Shown: positions 8,703 to 16,876 of the stretch, piece by piece
How the letters are laid out: every line of letters starts with the position of its first letter
How positions within the stretch are numbered: the first letter of the stretch is position 1
Notes under the pieces: model-generated
Database searches by the model: none
Told to the model about the DNA's origin: nothing
Seen by the model: the letters and a program-made list of their open reading frames with translations, nothing else
Position numbers and translations under genes: made by a program
NCBI GenBank assembly: GCA_051649305.1
Contig: JBOFGV010000027.1
Coordinates: 1-24,238 of the forward strand
DNA from: JADCCX01 sp051649305
GTDB taxonomy: Bacteria; Pseudomonadota; Alphaproteobacteria; Rhizobiales; Beijerinckiaceae
Reading direction: 5' to 3'
Length of the DNA: 24,238 nucleotides

Positions 8703-9579
8703 TCTGAACCTGTTCGCGAAATTGCTCGACCAGCGTTTTCAGGTCCAAACCAATGGCCGTCAATCCGCTGTCACTGGATTTAGCACACAAAGTGTTTGCT
8801 TCCCGTGAAAGCTCCTGCGCCAGAAAATCCAGTCTGCGGCCAATGGCACCACCACGGGCAAACAGTTGTCGCGCCTGCTCAACATGCGCCTTCAACCGGT
8901 CAAGCTCCTCGCGGACATCGCCCTTGACAGCCAGCAACATCGCTTCCTGATGCAGACGCTGCTCGTCCAAGGCATCGCTGTTGCCCAGAAGATCATTGAT
9001 CTGCCTTCTGATCCTGCTTTTGACACTGTCAGCACTGCGGGAGGGATGAGCATCCGCTGCAAGCACCAGCGTTTCTATAGCCGACAATTTTTCTTCCAGA
9101 ATGACAGCAAGTGCCGCGCCTTCAGACTGGCGTGCTGCTACCAATCCGACGATGACTTCTTCAAGTGAGGTTGTTACGGCTTCAGCCAGAGCAGCGCGCT
9201 GCTCATCCGTGTCCTGCTGTTCCGTGACTTCGACAACACCGCGCACGCCCAGAATGGCATCAAACGATGGTGGTTGCAGGCCAACTGTTTTTGCAACCGA
9301 AAGCAGTTTTTGCGCGAGCTCTGCAGCCAAAGTTTCGTTGATCTTGATTTCAGCGGATCTGGTACCGCGGATAAAGTCAAGAGACGCGTGGATTGTTCCG
9401 CGTGCAACAACTGTGCCGATCATGCGGCGGGCTTCAGTTTCCACGCCATCAAGACCGCCGGGCAAGCGAAGCCGAAGGTCAAAACCTTTCGCGTTTACAG
9501 ACTTCATTTCCCATGACCACGAGACATTTCCGGCATGCCCCGCTGAGCGGGCAAAACCTGTCATACTGCTCAGTGCCAT
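8692..9579 (-). CDS. yicC: YicC family endoribonuclease
   Basis: YicC-family proteins are cytoplasmic endoribonucleases, shown in E. coli to promote decay of a small RNA; the target here is unknown. The 295-residue product has the YicC N-terminal domain, beginning SSMTGFARSAG with SWEMKSVNAKGFDLRLRLP, a family hallmark. The conserved C-terminal domain (DUF1732) ends in DVREELDRLKAHVEQARQLF, GRRLDFLAQELSREANTL and the terminal EQFREQVQNVE. Length is typical for the family. It begins 16 bases after the mltG stop, and its 3' end overlaps gmk by 11 bases, so the three genes are probably co-transcribed and translation of gmk may depend on that of yicC. Confidence 0.93.
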   Translation of the reverse strand: MALSSMTGFARSAGHAGNVSWSWEMKSVNAKGFDLRLRLPGGLDGVETEARRMIGTVVARGTIHASLDFIRGTRSAEIKINETLAAELAQKLLSVAKTVGLQPPSFDAILGVRGVVEVTEQQDTDEQRAALAEAVTTSLEEVIVGLVAARQSEGAALAVILEEKLSAIETLVLAADAHPSRSADSVKSRIRRQINDLLGNSDALDEQRLHQEAMLLAVKGDVREELDRLKAHVEQARQLFARGGAIGRRLDFLAQELSREANTLCAKSSDSGLTAIGLDLKTLVEQFREQVQNVE

Positions 9580-9595
9580 GAAGAAGCCAATGCAA

Positions 9596-11305
9596 TCAGC
9601 GGAGGGATGGGACAGTCTTGGGAGAGTTCAGATCAAAAGATTTGTTACGCAAAGGATCCCGGCTTGTGCCCTCAACAGCGTCAAAGCCACGTTGAGGACC
9701 ACGCCGTGGTGCAGGCTGTGGCGCAACATCTGCATCTGATTGCTGAGGCAAATCCGCAAAGGTGTTCTGTACCAAAGGTCCGGGAGCACTGCCCGCCTGA
9801 TTGGCATTGCGCTGCATGGTCTGACGGCGTCCGGGAGCGACGGGATAGCTCTCAACGCCACCCGGCTGTGGGGCAAGACCAGCCTCATCAACACGCGACG
9901 GGTTGAATTGCTGCAGGGGCGGCGGAGCAAAAACATCCAGCGGAACCTCGGGAATGGCATAAGCCGACGTGCTTCCCGGCAATTGATTTGCAGGAGCATC
10001 TCGCCTTGCTGGTTGCTGCTGGGCGGCCTGCTGCGGGCGGTTCAAAACCTGTGCAGGCACTTCAAAAGCTGGCGGAACAATATCCGAGCGCTGCTGTCCC
10101 GGCCTTGGCTGGGCTGCTGGCGCAGGCGCGGCGGGGGCTGGTGCAGCAGCAGGCGGCGGAGCATTGCCGCTTTCAATCTGACGCCAACGGGCAACATTGC
10201 GCTGATGTTGTTCATAGGTCTCGGCAAAAGCATGGCCGCCAGTGCCGTCCGCGACGAAGAAGATATCGCGCGTTCTGGAAGGGTTGGCTGTTGCTTCCAT
10301 CGAAGCGCGACCGGGATTTGCTATAGGACCTGGCGGCAAGCCATTGATAACATAGGTGTTATAAGGCGTAGGCTGCCTGATTTCAGTGGCCAAAATTCCG
10401 CGCCCCAATGAGCCTTTGCCTCCAACGAGGCCGTAAATGATCGTGGGGTCAGATTCAAGACGCATGCCGCGGTTCAGGCGGTTCACGAAGACTGACGCAA
10501 CACGGGTGCGCTCGTCGGAGCGGCCAGTTTCTTTCTCAACAATGGAGGCCAGAATCACGAGGTCGTTAGGCGTCTTCACCGGGATATCTCCGCTGCGGCG
10601 CGCCCAAATCTCGGTCAGTGCACGTTTCTGGGCGTTTTCCATGCGGGCAATGATTTGCTCACGGCTTGTTCCGCGCTCAAAGCGGTAGGTATCCGGGAGA
10701 AGGACGCCTTCACGCGGTATGGTGCGTATTTCACCAACAAGGATTTCGTTTTCTTTGAGGCGATTGACTATCTGCTCGCTGGTCAAGCCTTCTGGAACTG
10801 TCACGGAATGCTGAATGGATTTTCCTTCCATCAGAACTTCGCGAATGTCCTTCAAGGTAGCGGCTTCCTTGAACTGATACTCTCCGAATTTCAGCGTTGG
10901 GCGCCCTGCCATCAGGTGCGAAATCTCGAACATCAGAGCCTGATTGATGACTCCTTCCTGTTCCAGAATTTCGGCAATGGCTGAGGGTCCGTTACCGCGG
11001 GGAATGAACACAACCTTGTCCTGCTTCAGCGGACCCGGTGCGTTCAAAAGACTTTGGCCGTAGATGACAGCAATTGCGCCTGCGGCGGCAACGAACACAA
11101 GCAAAGTGAAAAAAGCACTGAGTTTACCCAGAAAACCACCACCGTTACGCCGCCGTCTTGGCGGTTGGGGCGGTTCGGGCGGCGTAGCAGGCTGCAATGA
11201 TTCACGCGCGCCACGCGGTGCCCAGCGACGGCCGCTGGAGGGAGGCGCAGGCTCGCTCATCACGACAGGTGGTACTGCGACCGTGGAGAACCGCTCCCCT
11301 GACAT
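9596..11305 (-). CDS. mltG: Endolytic murein transglycosylase MltG with long Pro/Ala/Gln-rich tail
   Basis: MltG cleaves nascent glycan strands in the periplasm and is thought to set peptidoglycan strand length by terminating synthesis. The 569-residue protein has a basic, proline-rich cytoplasmic N-terminus (1-58), one transmembrane helix (about 60-83) and the YceG/MltG catalytic domain (about 90-378). The latter carries ILASIVEKETG with the predicted catalytic Glu257 and the conserved ends NRLNRGMRLESDPTIIYGL and YNTYVINGLPPGPIANPG. Beyond residue 380 comes about 190 residues of low-complexity Pro/Ala/Gln-rich sequence not found in the roughly 340-residue enterobacterial enzyme. A GGAAG Shine-Dalgarno lies 9 bases before the ATG. 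In related genomes acpP and fabF lie between fabG and mltG; here only a 182-bp gap separates them. Confidence 0.94.
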   Translation of the reverse strand: MSGERFSTVAVPPVVMSEPAPPSSGRRWAPRGARESLQPATPPEPPQPPRRRRNGGGFLGKLSAFFTLLVFVAAAGAIAVIYGQSLLNAPGPLKQDKVVFIPRGNGPSAIAEILEQEGVINQALMFEISHLMAGRPTLKFGEYQFKEAATLKDIREVLMEGKSIQHSVTVPEGLTSEQIVNRLKENEILVGEIRTIPREGVLLPDTYRFERGTSREQIIARMENAQKRALTEIWARRSGDIPVKTPNDLVILASIVEKETGRSDERTRVASVFVNRLNRGMRLESDPTIIYGLVGGKGSLGRGILATEIRQPTPYNTYVINGLPPGPIANPGRASMEATANPSRTRDIFFVADGTGGHAFAETYEQHQRNVARWRQIESGNAPPPAAAPAPAAPAPAAQPRPGQQRSDIVPPAFEVPAQVLNRPQQAAQQQPARRDAPANQLPGSTSAYAIPEVPLDVFAPPPLQQFNPSRVDEAGLAPQPGGVESYPVAPGRRQTMQRNANQAGSAPGPLVQNTFADLPQQSDADVAPQPAPRRGPQRGFDAVEGTSRDPLRNKSFDLNSPKTVPSLR

Positions 11306-11487
11306 CAGCTAACTCTTCCCATACAGCCAGACTTCATAACTTACCCTGATAAACACTGTGATACTCGGCAGGTGATTGTGGCAAATACGCGATGCTTTGC
11401 AACCATCCAACCAAAAAATCCTGACCCTTGAATGACGTTAGACACGGGAATCTGCAGATTAAGCAGCAAATTCTCATATCCAAGTCC

Positions 11488-12225
11488 TCATATCATCGCC
11501 ATACCACCATTCACATGGATTGTCTGCCCCGTGATGTAGGCAGCTTCCGACGAAGCCAAAAACACGGTCGCGGCAGCAATTTCATGGGCTGCACCGAGGC
11601 GACCCATGGGAACACTGCCCAGAATGCCTTCTTTCTGCTTGTCGTTCAGTTCAGACGTCATCGCGGTTTCGATGAAGCCCGGTGCAATGCAGTTGACTGT
11701 GATGTTACGGCTGGCCACCTCTGCTGCGAGAGACTTGGACATGCCGATCATGCCTGCTTTGGACGCGGCATAATTGCCTTGTCCCGGGTTTCCGGTAACG
11801 CCAACAACGGATGTGATGCCAATGATGCGCCCATGGCGGCGCTTCATCATGCCGCGCAAAGCGGCACGCGACAGCACAAAACCAGCTGTAAGGTTCACGG
11901 CCAGAACCTTGTCCCAGTCATCGTCTTTCATGCGCATAAACAGGCCGTCGCGGGTCAGGCCCGCGTTGTTCACCAGAATATCGAGGCTGCCCATAGCGGC
12001 TTCTGCGGCAGGAACCAAGGTTTCAACTGAAGCACGGTCGGAAAGATCAGCTGTTGCCACATGCACTCGCAAACCCAGTTCTGTGGCAAGAGCGTCCAGC
12101 GCCTCACGCCTTGTGCCAGAAAGGGTGACCACAGCACCCTGTGCATGCAGCGCACGGGCGATAGCGGCTCCAATGCCGCCTGATGCGCCAGTTACAAGCG
12201 CTGTCTTGCCTGAGAGATCAAACAT
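11488..12225 (-). CDS. fabG: 3-oxoacyl-[acyl-carrier-protein] reductase FabG
   Basis: FabG performs the NADPH-dependent reduction of 3-oxoacyl-ACP in each cycle of type II fatty-acid synthesis in the cytoplasm. The 245-residue product is a classical short-chain dehydrogenase. It has the cofactor loop TGASGGIG (residues 12-19), NNAG (86-89) and the catalytic triad Ser139, Tyr152, Lys156 within ITSVVGVTGNPGQGNYAASK. The C-terminal GQTIHVNGGMAM is characteristic of FabG. It starts 12 bases after fabD, with a GGAG Shine-Dalgarno 7 bases from the ATG. Position directly behind fabD argues for FabG rather than another SDR enzyme. Downstream there is no acpP, unlike the usual arrangement. Confidence 0.95.
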   Translation of the reverse strand: MFDLSGKTALVTGASGGIGAAIARALHAQGAVVTLSGTRREALDALATELGLRVHVATADLSDRASVETLVPAAEAAMGSLDILVNNAGLTRDGLFMRMKDDDWDKVLAVNLTAGFVLSRAALRGMMKRRHGRIIGITSVVGVTGNPGQGNYAASKAGMIGMSKSLAAEVASRNITVNCIAPGFIETAMTSELNDKQKEGILGSVPMGRLGAAHEIAAATVFLASSEAAYITGQTIHVNGGMAMI

Positions 12226-12237
12226 AGTTGCACTCCG

Positions 12238-13179
12238 TCAGTTCAGGGAAAAGGCCGCGACATCGGCTGGGGTGCCAACAGCGCCAAGGATTGCACCATC
12301 CGCAATCCGCTTGATCAGACCATTGAGAACCTTGCCTGAGCCAAGCTCGATAAAGCGTGAAACACCCTCGCCTGCCATGAACTGCACACTCTCGCGCCAG
12401 CGCACAGTCCCTGTCACCTGCTTCACGAGAAGATCAGCAATTTCAGCGGGATCAGAGACAAAACCGGCTTTTACGTTGGCGACAACCGGCACAATCGGCT
12501 TGTTGATGGTGACTTTGGAAAGCGCTTCTGCCATGGCAACTGCGGCTGGCTGCATCAGGCTGCAATGGAATGGAGCTGATACCGGCAACAGCATGGCGCG
12601 TTTTGCACCTTTGGCCTGTGCCAGTTCAATGGCACGCTCAACCGCAGCCTTATGCCCGGAAACAACCACCTGTCCGCCACCGTTATCATTGGCAGCATCA
12701 CAGACATCACCCTGAGCTGCTTCCTTCGCGATGGCTGCTACGGCGTCAAACTCAAGGCCAAGCATTGCGGCCATGGCACCGACGCCGACTGGAACAGCCT
12801 GCTGCATGGCATTGCCACGAATGCGCAGAAGGCGCGCGGCATCAGCTATAGACAGCGAGCCAACAGCTGCGAGGGCAGAATATTCTCCCAAGGAGTGTCC
12901 GGCGACGCAGGAAGCTGCCTTGGCGATATCAAGGCCAGATTCCGCCTCAAGCACACGCACCACAGCCATGCTGACTGCCATCAAGGCTGGCTGGGCGTTG
13001 GCTGTGAGCGTGAGCGTTTCCAATGGCCCTTCAAACATCGTATCTGAAAGTTTTTCTCCCAGAGCCGCATCGACCTCGGCAAAAACCGCGCGCGCCTGAG
13101 GAAATGCTTCTGCCAAGGCCTTTCCCATACCCACGGACTGACTGCCCTGCCCCGGAAATACGAATGCTGTTCTCGTCAT
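12238..13179 (-). CDS. fabD: Malonyl-CoA:ACP transacylase FabD
   Basis: FabD transfers malonyl from coenzyme A to acyl carrier protein, supplying the extender unit for fatty-acid synthesis. The 313-residue product has the N-terminal FPGQGSQSVGMG (residues 8-19), the active-site GHSLGEYSAL with nucleophile Ser96, the carboxylate-binding Arg121 in RIRGNAMQ, and the catalytic His205 in SAPFHCSLM. It is the first gene of the leftward fabD-fabG block. The 131-bp upstream gap separating it from the ABC permease gene is the natural place for a promoter. Confidence 0.96.
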   Translation of the reverse strand: MTRTAFVFPGQGSQSVGMGKALAEAFPQARAVFAEVDAALGEKLSDTMFEGPLETLTLTANAQPALMAVSMAVVRVLEAESGLDIAKAASCVAGHSLGEYSALAAVGSLSIADAARLLRIRGNAMQQAVPVGVGAMAAMLGLEFDAVAAIAKEAAQGDVCDAANDNGGGQVVVSGHKAAVERAIELAQAKGAKRAMLLPVSAPFHCSLMQPAAVAMAEALSKVTINKPIVPVVANVKAGFVSDPAEIADLLVKQVTGTVRWRESVQFMAGEGVSRFIELGSGKVLNGLIKRIADGAILGAVGTPADVAAFSLN

Positions 13180-13210
13180 TGTGATCTCGTTTGACGTTTA
13201 ATCTGCAACC

Positions 13211-13239
13211 GCACGACACCGGCTTGCGTCCAATGTCAA
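13211..13239 (-). promoter_or_regulatory. Candidate promoter upstream of fabD
   Basis: On the minus strand a perfect -35 hexamer TTGACA lies at 13239-13234, preceded by CT as in the rhizobial CTTGAC form. Seventeen bases later the hexamer is TCGTGC (13216-13211), a poor -10. It lies about 30 bases before the fabD ATG in the only sizeable gap in this stretch. The strong -35 and the location support it; the weak -10 keeps confidence low. Confidence 0.3.
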
Positions 13240-13310
13240 GCCAAGCGAGGTTTGAGCTGGGGTCAGATTGTCTTTTGAAGCCTGAAACACCGGCATTTTG
13301 ACCAAAAAGG

Positions 13311-14228
13311 CTATCTGTCAGGTATGAACGGTTGCCCCAGCGACCCTGCAGCCCCCTGCCCGCGTCGGTCCCGAATGGCCAGCACAACAAGCGCCAGAAT
13401 CGTTGCTATGTAAGGCAATGACGAGAGCAATTGCGAAGGCAGGCCAATGGCTCCCGCCTGAGCATGCAATTGCAACACGCTCATGAGACCAAAGAGATAG
13501 GCCCCGAAAATCAGGCGACCAATTCTGCCGCCTGCAAAAACCACAATGGCCAGGGCAATCCAGCCCCGGCCTGCTGTCATACCGGGAGACCAGAACGGTG
13601 TGTAGATCAGCGAGAGATACGCCCCTGACAACCCGGCGCAGGCCCCTCCAAACAGAATTGCCAATGTGCGGATTTTGCGCACATCATGGCCTATGGCGTG
13701 AGCTGAAGCATGGTTCTCGCCTACACCGCGCAGCACAAGGCCAGCACGGGCATTTTTCAGCCACAAGGCCACACCAATCGCGAGAGCAAAGGCTGCGTAG
13801 ACAAACGGGTCCTGCCCAAAGAACAGCTTTCCGACAATCGGCAGTTCTGACAATCCCGGTATCCAGAGCGAGGGAATGGTGTCGCGCTTCATGCCAATGA
13901 AACCAGCTCCAATCAGATTGGCAGCTCCAACACCCAGAATGGTAAGCGCCAGGCCAGCCGCCACCTGATTGGCTGCGAGCCACACGGCAAACAATGCAAA
14001 GACGCCTGAAAGCAGTGTGCCTGCGCCAATGCCGGACAGAATGGCAAGAACCGATGAGCCAGTGAGAATCGCAACCGCAAAGGCGACACTTGCACCAATG
14101 ATCATCATGCCTTCGACACCAAGGTTCAACACCCCGGCGCGCTCCACCACGTGTTCGCCGAGGGCTGCAATCATCAATGGGGTTGCGGCGGTGATGACAG
14201 TGAGGAGAACAAGCAGCCAGAAGGGCAT
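13311..14228 (-). CDS. ABC transporter permease, BMP/nucleoside-type (YufQ-like)
   Basis: This is an inner-membrane channel subunit of an ABC importer of the BPD_transp_2 family, the type paired with BMP-family binding proteins that take up nucleosides or related compounds. The 305-residue product is almost wholly hydrophobic, with about eight predicted helices. Family signatures are TPLMIAALGEHVVERAGVLNLGVEG near the N-terminus and the central LRGVGENHASAHAIGHDVRKIR, followed by LAILFGGACAGLSGAYLS. It starts three bases after the upstream permease gene, so the two are one transcription unit. It is the last gene before the gap leading to fabD. The substrate cannot be read from the sequence; purine or pyrimidine nucleosides are the usual ones for the family. 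Confidence 0.87.
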   Translation of the reverse strand: MPFWLLVLLTVITAATPLMIAALGEHVVERAGVLNLGVEGMMIIGASVAFAVAILTGSSVLAILSGIGAGTLLSGVFALFAVWLAANQVAAGLALTILGVGAANLIGAGFIGMKRDTIPSLWIPGLSELPIVGKLFFGQDPFVYAAFALAIGVALWLKNARAGLVLRGVGENHASAHAIGHDVRKIRTLAILFGGACAGLSGAYLSLIYTPFWSPGMTAGRGWIALAIVVFAGGRIGRLIFGAYLFGLMSVLQLHAQAGAIGLPSQLLSSLPYIATILALVVLAIRDRRGQGAAGSLGQPFIPDR

Positions 14229-14231
14229 GGG

Positions 14232-15290
14232 TTACTTCCCCCAACTCAGGCGATAGCGTGTCAGTGCCTCGCCGCCCAGTAGGCAAAACAGCAAAAGGCC
14301 CTGAAACACACGCGCCAGATCCAAGGGCAGTTTCAGCGCTATCTGGGCGTTCTCTGCGCCAATCAGAATCATGGACATGACGAAGGCTGCAAGAACAATC
14401 GCAGGCGGCGACAACCGGCCGAGGAATGCCACGATGATCGCCGTAAAACCGTAGCCCGGTGAGATGGATGGCTGCAATTGCCCGATCTGGCCAGCCACCT
14501 CCGATACACCGGCCAAACCTGCCAACCCGCCAGAAATGAGGAAGCAAACGAGCGTCACGCGCCGCTCATCAAAGCCACCAAACCGCGCTGCTTTCGGCGC
14601 TTCGCCCGTGGCACGCACAGCAAAGCCAAAGAGCGTTCTGGATAGGACAAACCAGGCGATGAGCGCCGCCAACAGGCCGAAGATTAATCCCCAGTGGACG
14701 CGCCCACCAGTGAAGAGCGCTGGCAATGTGGCTGCCGGATCAAAGTTCACGGTTTGGGGCAGATTGAAGGCCTTGGGATCACGCCATGGCCCGCGCACGA
14801 GATAGTCCAGCAGCAACTGCGCGATATAGACAAGCATCAGGCTGGTGAGAATTTCACTGACGCCAAGGCGGTTGCGAAGCGAAGCAGGTATCGCCGCATA
14901 AAGCATACCGCCAGCTGTCCCGGCCATCAGCATCAATGGCAAAATCCACCATGCTCCCATGCCGTGGGTGGCAATCGCAACACCGCCGCCGCACAATCCG
15001 CCGATCACAAACTGGCCCTCCGCGCCAATGTTCCAGCGATCAGCGCGGTAGCAAAAACACAGGCCAATCGCGATCAGCAACAGAGGCGTGGCCTTGAGCA
15101 GAATTTCTTGAATGGCCCAACCCTGCGTCAGGGGTTGGGTCACGTAAACATCAAACGCCTTCACCGGAGATTTGCCCATCAGCCAGACAACAATGCCGCC
15201 AATCGCCAATGCGACAGCAAATGCAAAAACGGGCGTGATCATTTCACGAAAGGTGGAAACATGCTCGCGCGGGGTGAGTTCAAGCCGCAT
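14232..15290 (-). CDS. ABC transporter permease, BMP/nucleoside-type (YufP-like)
   Basis: This is the second, larger permease of the same importer, 352 residues with about nine or ten predicted helices. It carries the family's central motif VRATGEAPKAARFGGFDERRV and the glycine-rich helix LISGGLAGLAGVSEVAGQIGQL, followed by GYGFTAIIVAFLGR. A short cytoplasmic N-terminus MRLELTPREHVS precedes the first helix. The ATG at 15290 lies within the last codons of the ATPase gene (11-base overlap, 15280-15290), and its stop lies three bases before the second permease. Both arrangements imply coupled synthesis of the subunits. Substrate specificity is not visible in permease sequence. Confidence 0.87.
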   Translation of the reverse strand: MRLELTPREHVSTFREMITPVFAFAVALAIGGIVVWLMGKSPVKAFDVYVTQPLTQGWAIQEILLKATPLLLIAIGLCFCYRADRWNIGAEGQFVIGGLCGGGVAIATHGMGAWWILPLMLMAGTAGGMLYAAIPASLRNRLGVSEILTSLMLVYIAQLLLDYLVRGPWRDPKAFNLPQTVNFDPAATLPALFTGGRVHWGLIFGLLAALIAWFVLSRTLFGFAVRATGEAPKAARFGGFDERRVTLVCFLISGGLAGLAGVSEVAGQIGQLQPSISPGYGFTAIIVAFLGRLSPPAIVLAAFVMSMILIGAENAQIALKLPLDLARVFQGLLLFCLLGGEALTRYRLSWGK

Positions 15291-16821
15291 GCTGCGCGCT
15301 CCCCTGCCCCGTGGTCATCAAGAGGCCAATGCTTTCGCGCGTCACATCCGCAATGGGTCGCACCTCGCTCAAAGCGCCGTCGTGCATCGCGCCTATGCGA
15401 TCCGCAATCTGGAACACTTCATCGAGGTCCTGACTGATCACAAGGACTGCTGCGCCCTCAGCTGCCATGTCCATCAACGCCTTGCGGATGTGCTGGGTTG
15501 CGGCCGCATCCACGCCCCATGTTGGCTGGTTGACCACGAGCAGGCGAGGCTTGCGCAGGATTTCGCGGCCGATGACATATTTCTGCAGGTTGCCACCGGA
15601 CAAACGCCGTGCTTCCGGATTTTCAGCGCTGGCTCGCACATCAAATGTCTGCACGATTGTTTTTAGCCGTGAGAGCAGATTGCGCCCGTTCAGCACGCCA
15701 CGACGGGGGGCAGATTCAGCATGCGGCAGGCTGAGCACGAGATTGTCGGACAGCGCGGCACGGGGCAATGTGGCATGCCCCAGTCGTTCTTCCGGCACCA
15801 GCGCCATACCCCGTTTGCGCCGCTCTTCAACCGAGGAGCTGGTGATATCCTGACTGAGCAACGTGATGCTGCCAGCCGTCACCTGCCCCTCTTCACCTGA
15901 CAGCGCTGCAAACAATTCTTTCTGTCCAGCGCCAGCAACGCCAGCAATTGCGACAACCTCTCCAGCATGAAGTTGCAGTTGAATATTTTTGAGGGTAATA
16001 CCATGCACATCCGCCGGTTTGACTGTGAGATTGGCGATATCCAGCACCAGTTGTGAGGAAGCATTGGCGCGTGCGCTGCGGCGCACTTCGTCGACATCAC
16101 TGCCGACCATCAACCCGGCAAGAGACTGCGCAGATTCACTGCGAGGATCAGCCATCGCAACATTTTTGCCGCCACGCAAAATAGTGGCGGCTGAGCACAG
16201 TCGCCGGACTTCATCGAGTTTATGACTAATGAAAAGCACGCTGGCACCGTCTTCTACCAACCGTTCCAGTGTCTGGAAAAGCCCTTCAGCCTCTTGCGGT
16301 GTCAACACGGATGTTGGTTCATCCAGAACAAGCAGTTTTGGCTTCTGTAACAGGCAGCGGATAATCTCAATGCGCTGGCGCTCTCCGGCTGAGAGGTTCC
16401 AGACAGGGGCATCAAGCGAAATCGCCAGACCATAACGCTCTGCCAATGTTGTCGCCTCTTTTGCGAGAGCCGTATCAGCTTTCGCACCGGGAATACCCAG
16501 AGCGATGTTCTCCAGCACGGTCATATTCTCGAACAGTGAGAAGTGCTGAAACACCATGGCAATGCCCAGCTTGCGGGCGGCATCCGGATTGGGCATGCGC
16601 ACGGATTTCCCCAGCCAGCGGATTTCACCTGCATCAGGCTGCATCAGGCCAAACAGGATTTTGACAAGCGTGGATTTTCCCGCGCCATTCTCACCAAGCA
16701 GCGCATGGATTTCTTGCGGGCGGATGGTCAGTGAGACATGATCATTGGCCATGAATGAGCCAAAACGCTTGACGATGCCGTCAAGGGCAACAAGCGGGGT
16801 TTCGGGCAAGTGAGTGGTCAC
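15280..16821 (-). CDS. ABC transporter ATP-binding protein, BMP/nucleoside-type (YufO-like)
   Basis: This cytoplasmic protein energises the importer formed with the two downstream permeases. It has two tandem ATPase domains, as is typical of sugar/nucleoside importers. The first has Walker A GENGAGKST (residues 43-51 from the GTG), signature LSAGERQRIEII and Walker B LLVLDEPTSVLTP. The second is degenerate at its P-loop (GVAGAGQKE) but keeps the signature-like LSGGNLQKY and VVNQPTWGVD. I chose GTG at 16821, giving 513 residues. A TTG at 16857 with an AAGG nine bases upstream is a serious alternative. The frame is open further upstream, but that part overlaps the preceding oxidoreductase gene and is unlike the family. 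No BMP-type substrate-binding protein gene is next to it. Confidence 0.88.
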   Translation of the reverse strand: MTTHLPETPLVALDGIVKRFGSFMANDHVSLTIRPQEIHALLGENGAGKSTLVKILFGLMQPDAGEIRWLGKSVRMPNPDAARKLGIAMVFQHFSLFENMTVLENIALGIPGAKADTALAKEATTLAERYGLAISLDAPVWNLSAGERQRIEIIRCLLQKPKLLVLDEPTSVLTPQEAEGLFQTLERLVEDGASVLFISHKLDEVRRLCSAATILRGGKNVAMADPRSESAQSLAGLMVGSDVDEVRRSARANASSQLVLDIANLTVKPADVHGITLKNIQLQLHAGEVVAIAGVAGAGQKELFAALSGEEGQVTAGSITLLSQDITSSSVEERRKRGMALVPEERLGHATLPRAALSDNLVLSLPHAESAPRRGVLNGRNLLSRLKTIVQTFDVRASAENPEARRLSGGNLQKYVIGREILRKPRLLVVNQPTWGVDAAATQHIRKALMDMAAEGAAVLVISQDLDEVFQIADRIGAMHDGALSEVRPIADVTRESIGLLMTTGQGSAQHAA

Positions 16822-16876
16822 AAGTCTATGCGTAAGGACGGATGCTGTTTTGCGCAAGCACCCACACCTTACGCTC

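Noticed and set aside
11774..12715. 313-codon open frame on the plus strand opposite fabG and fabD
   Set aside because: It lies antisense across two confidently identified genes, has a composition typical of a shadow frame, and shows no recognisable domain.
13684..14547. 287-codon minus-strand frame overlapping both permease genes
   Set aside because: It is an alternative frame on the coding strand; the His/Cys/Arg-rich product is a frame-shifted reading of the permeases.
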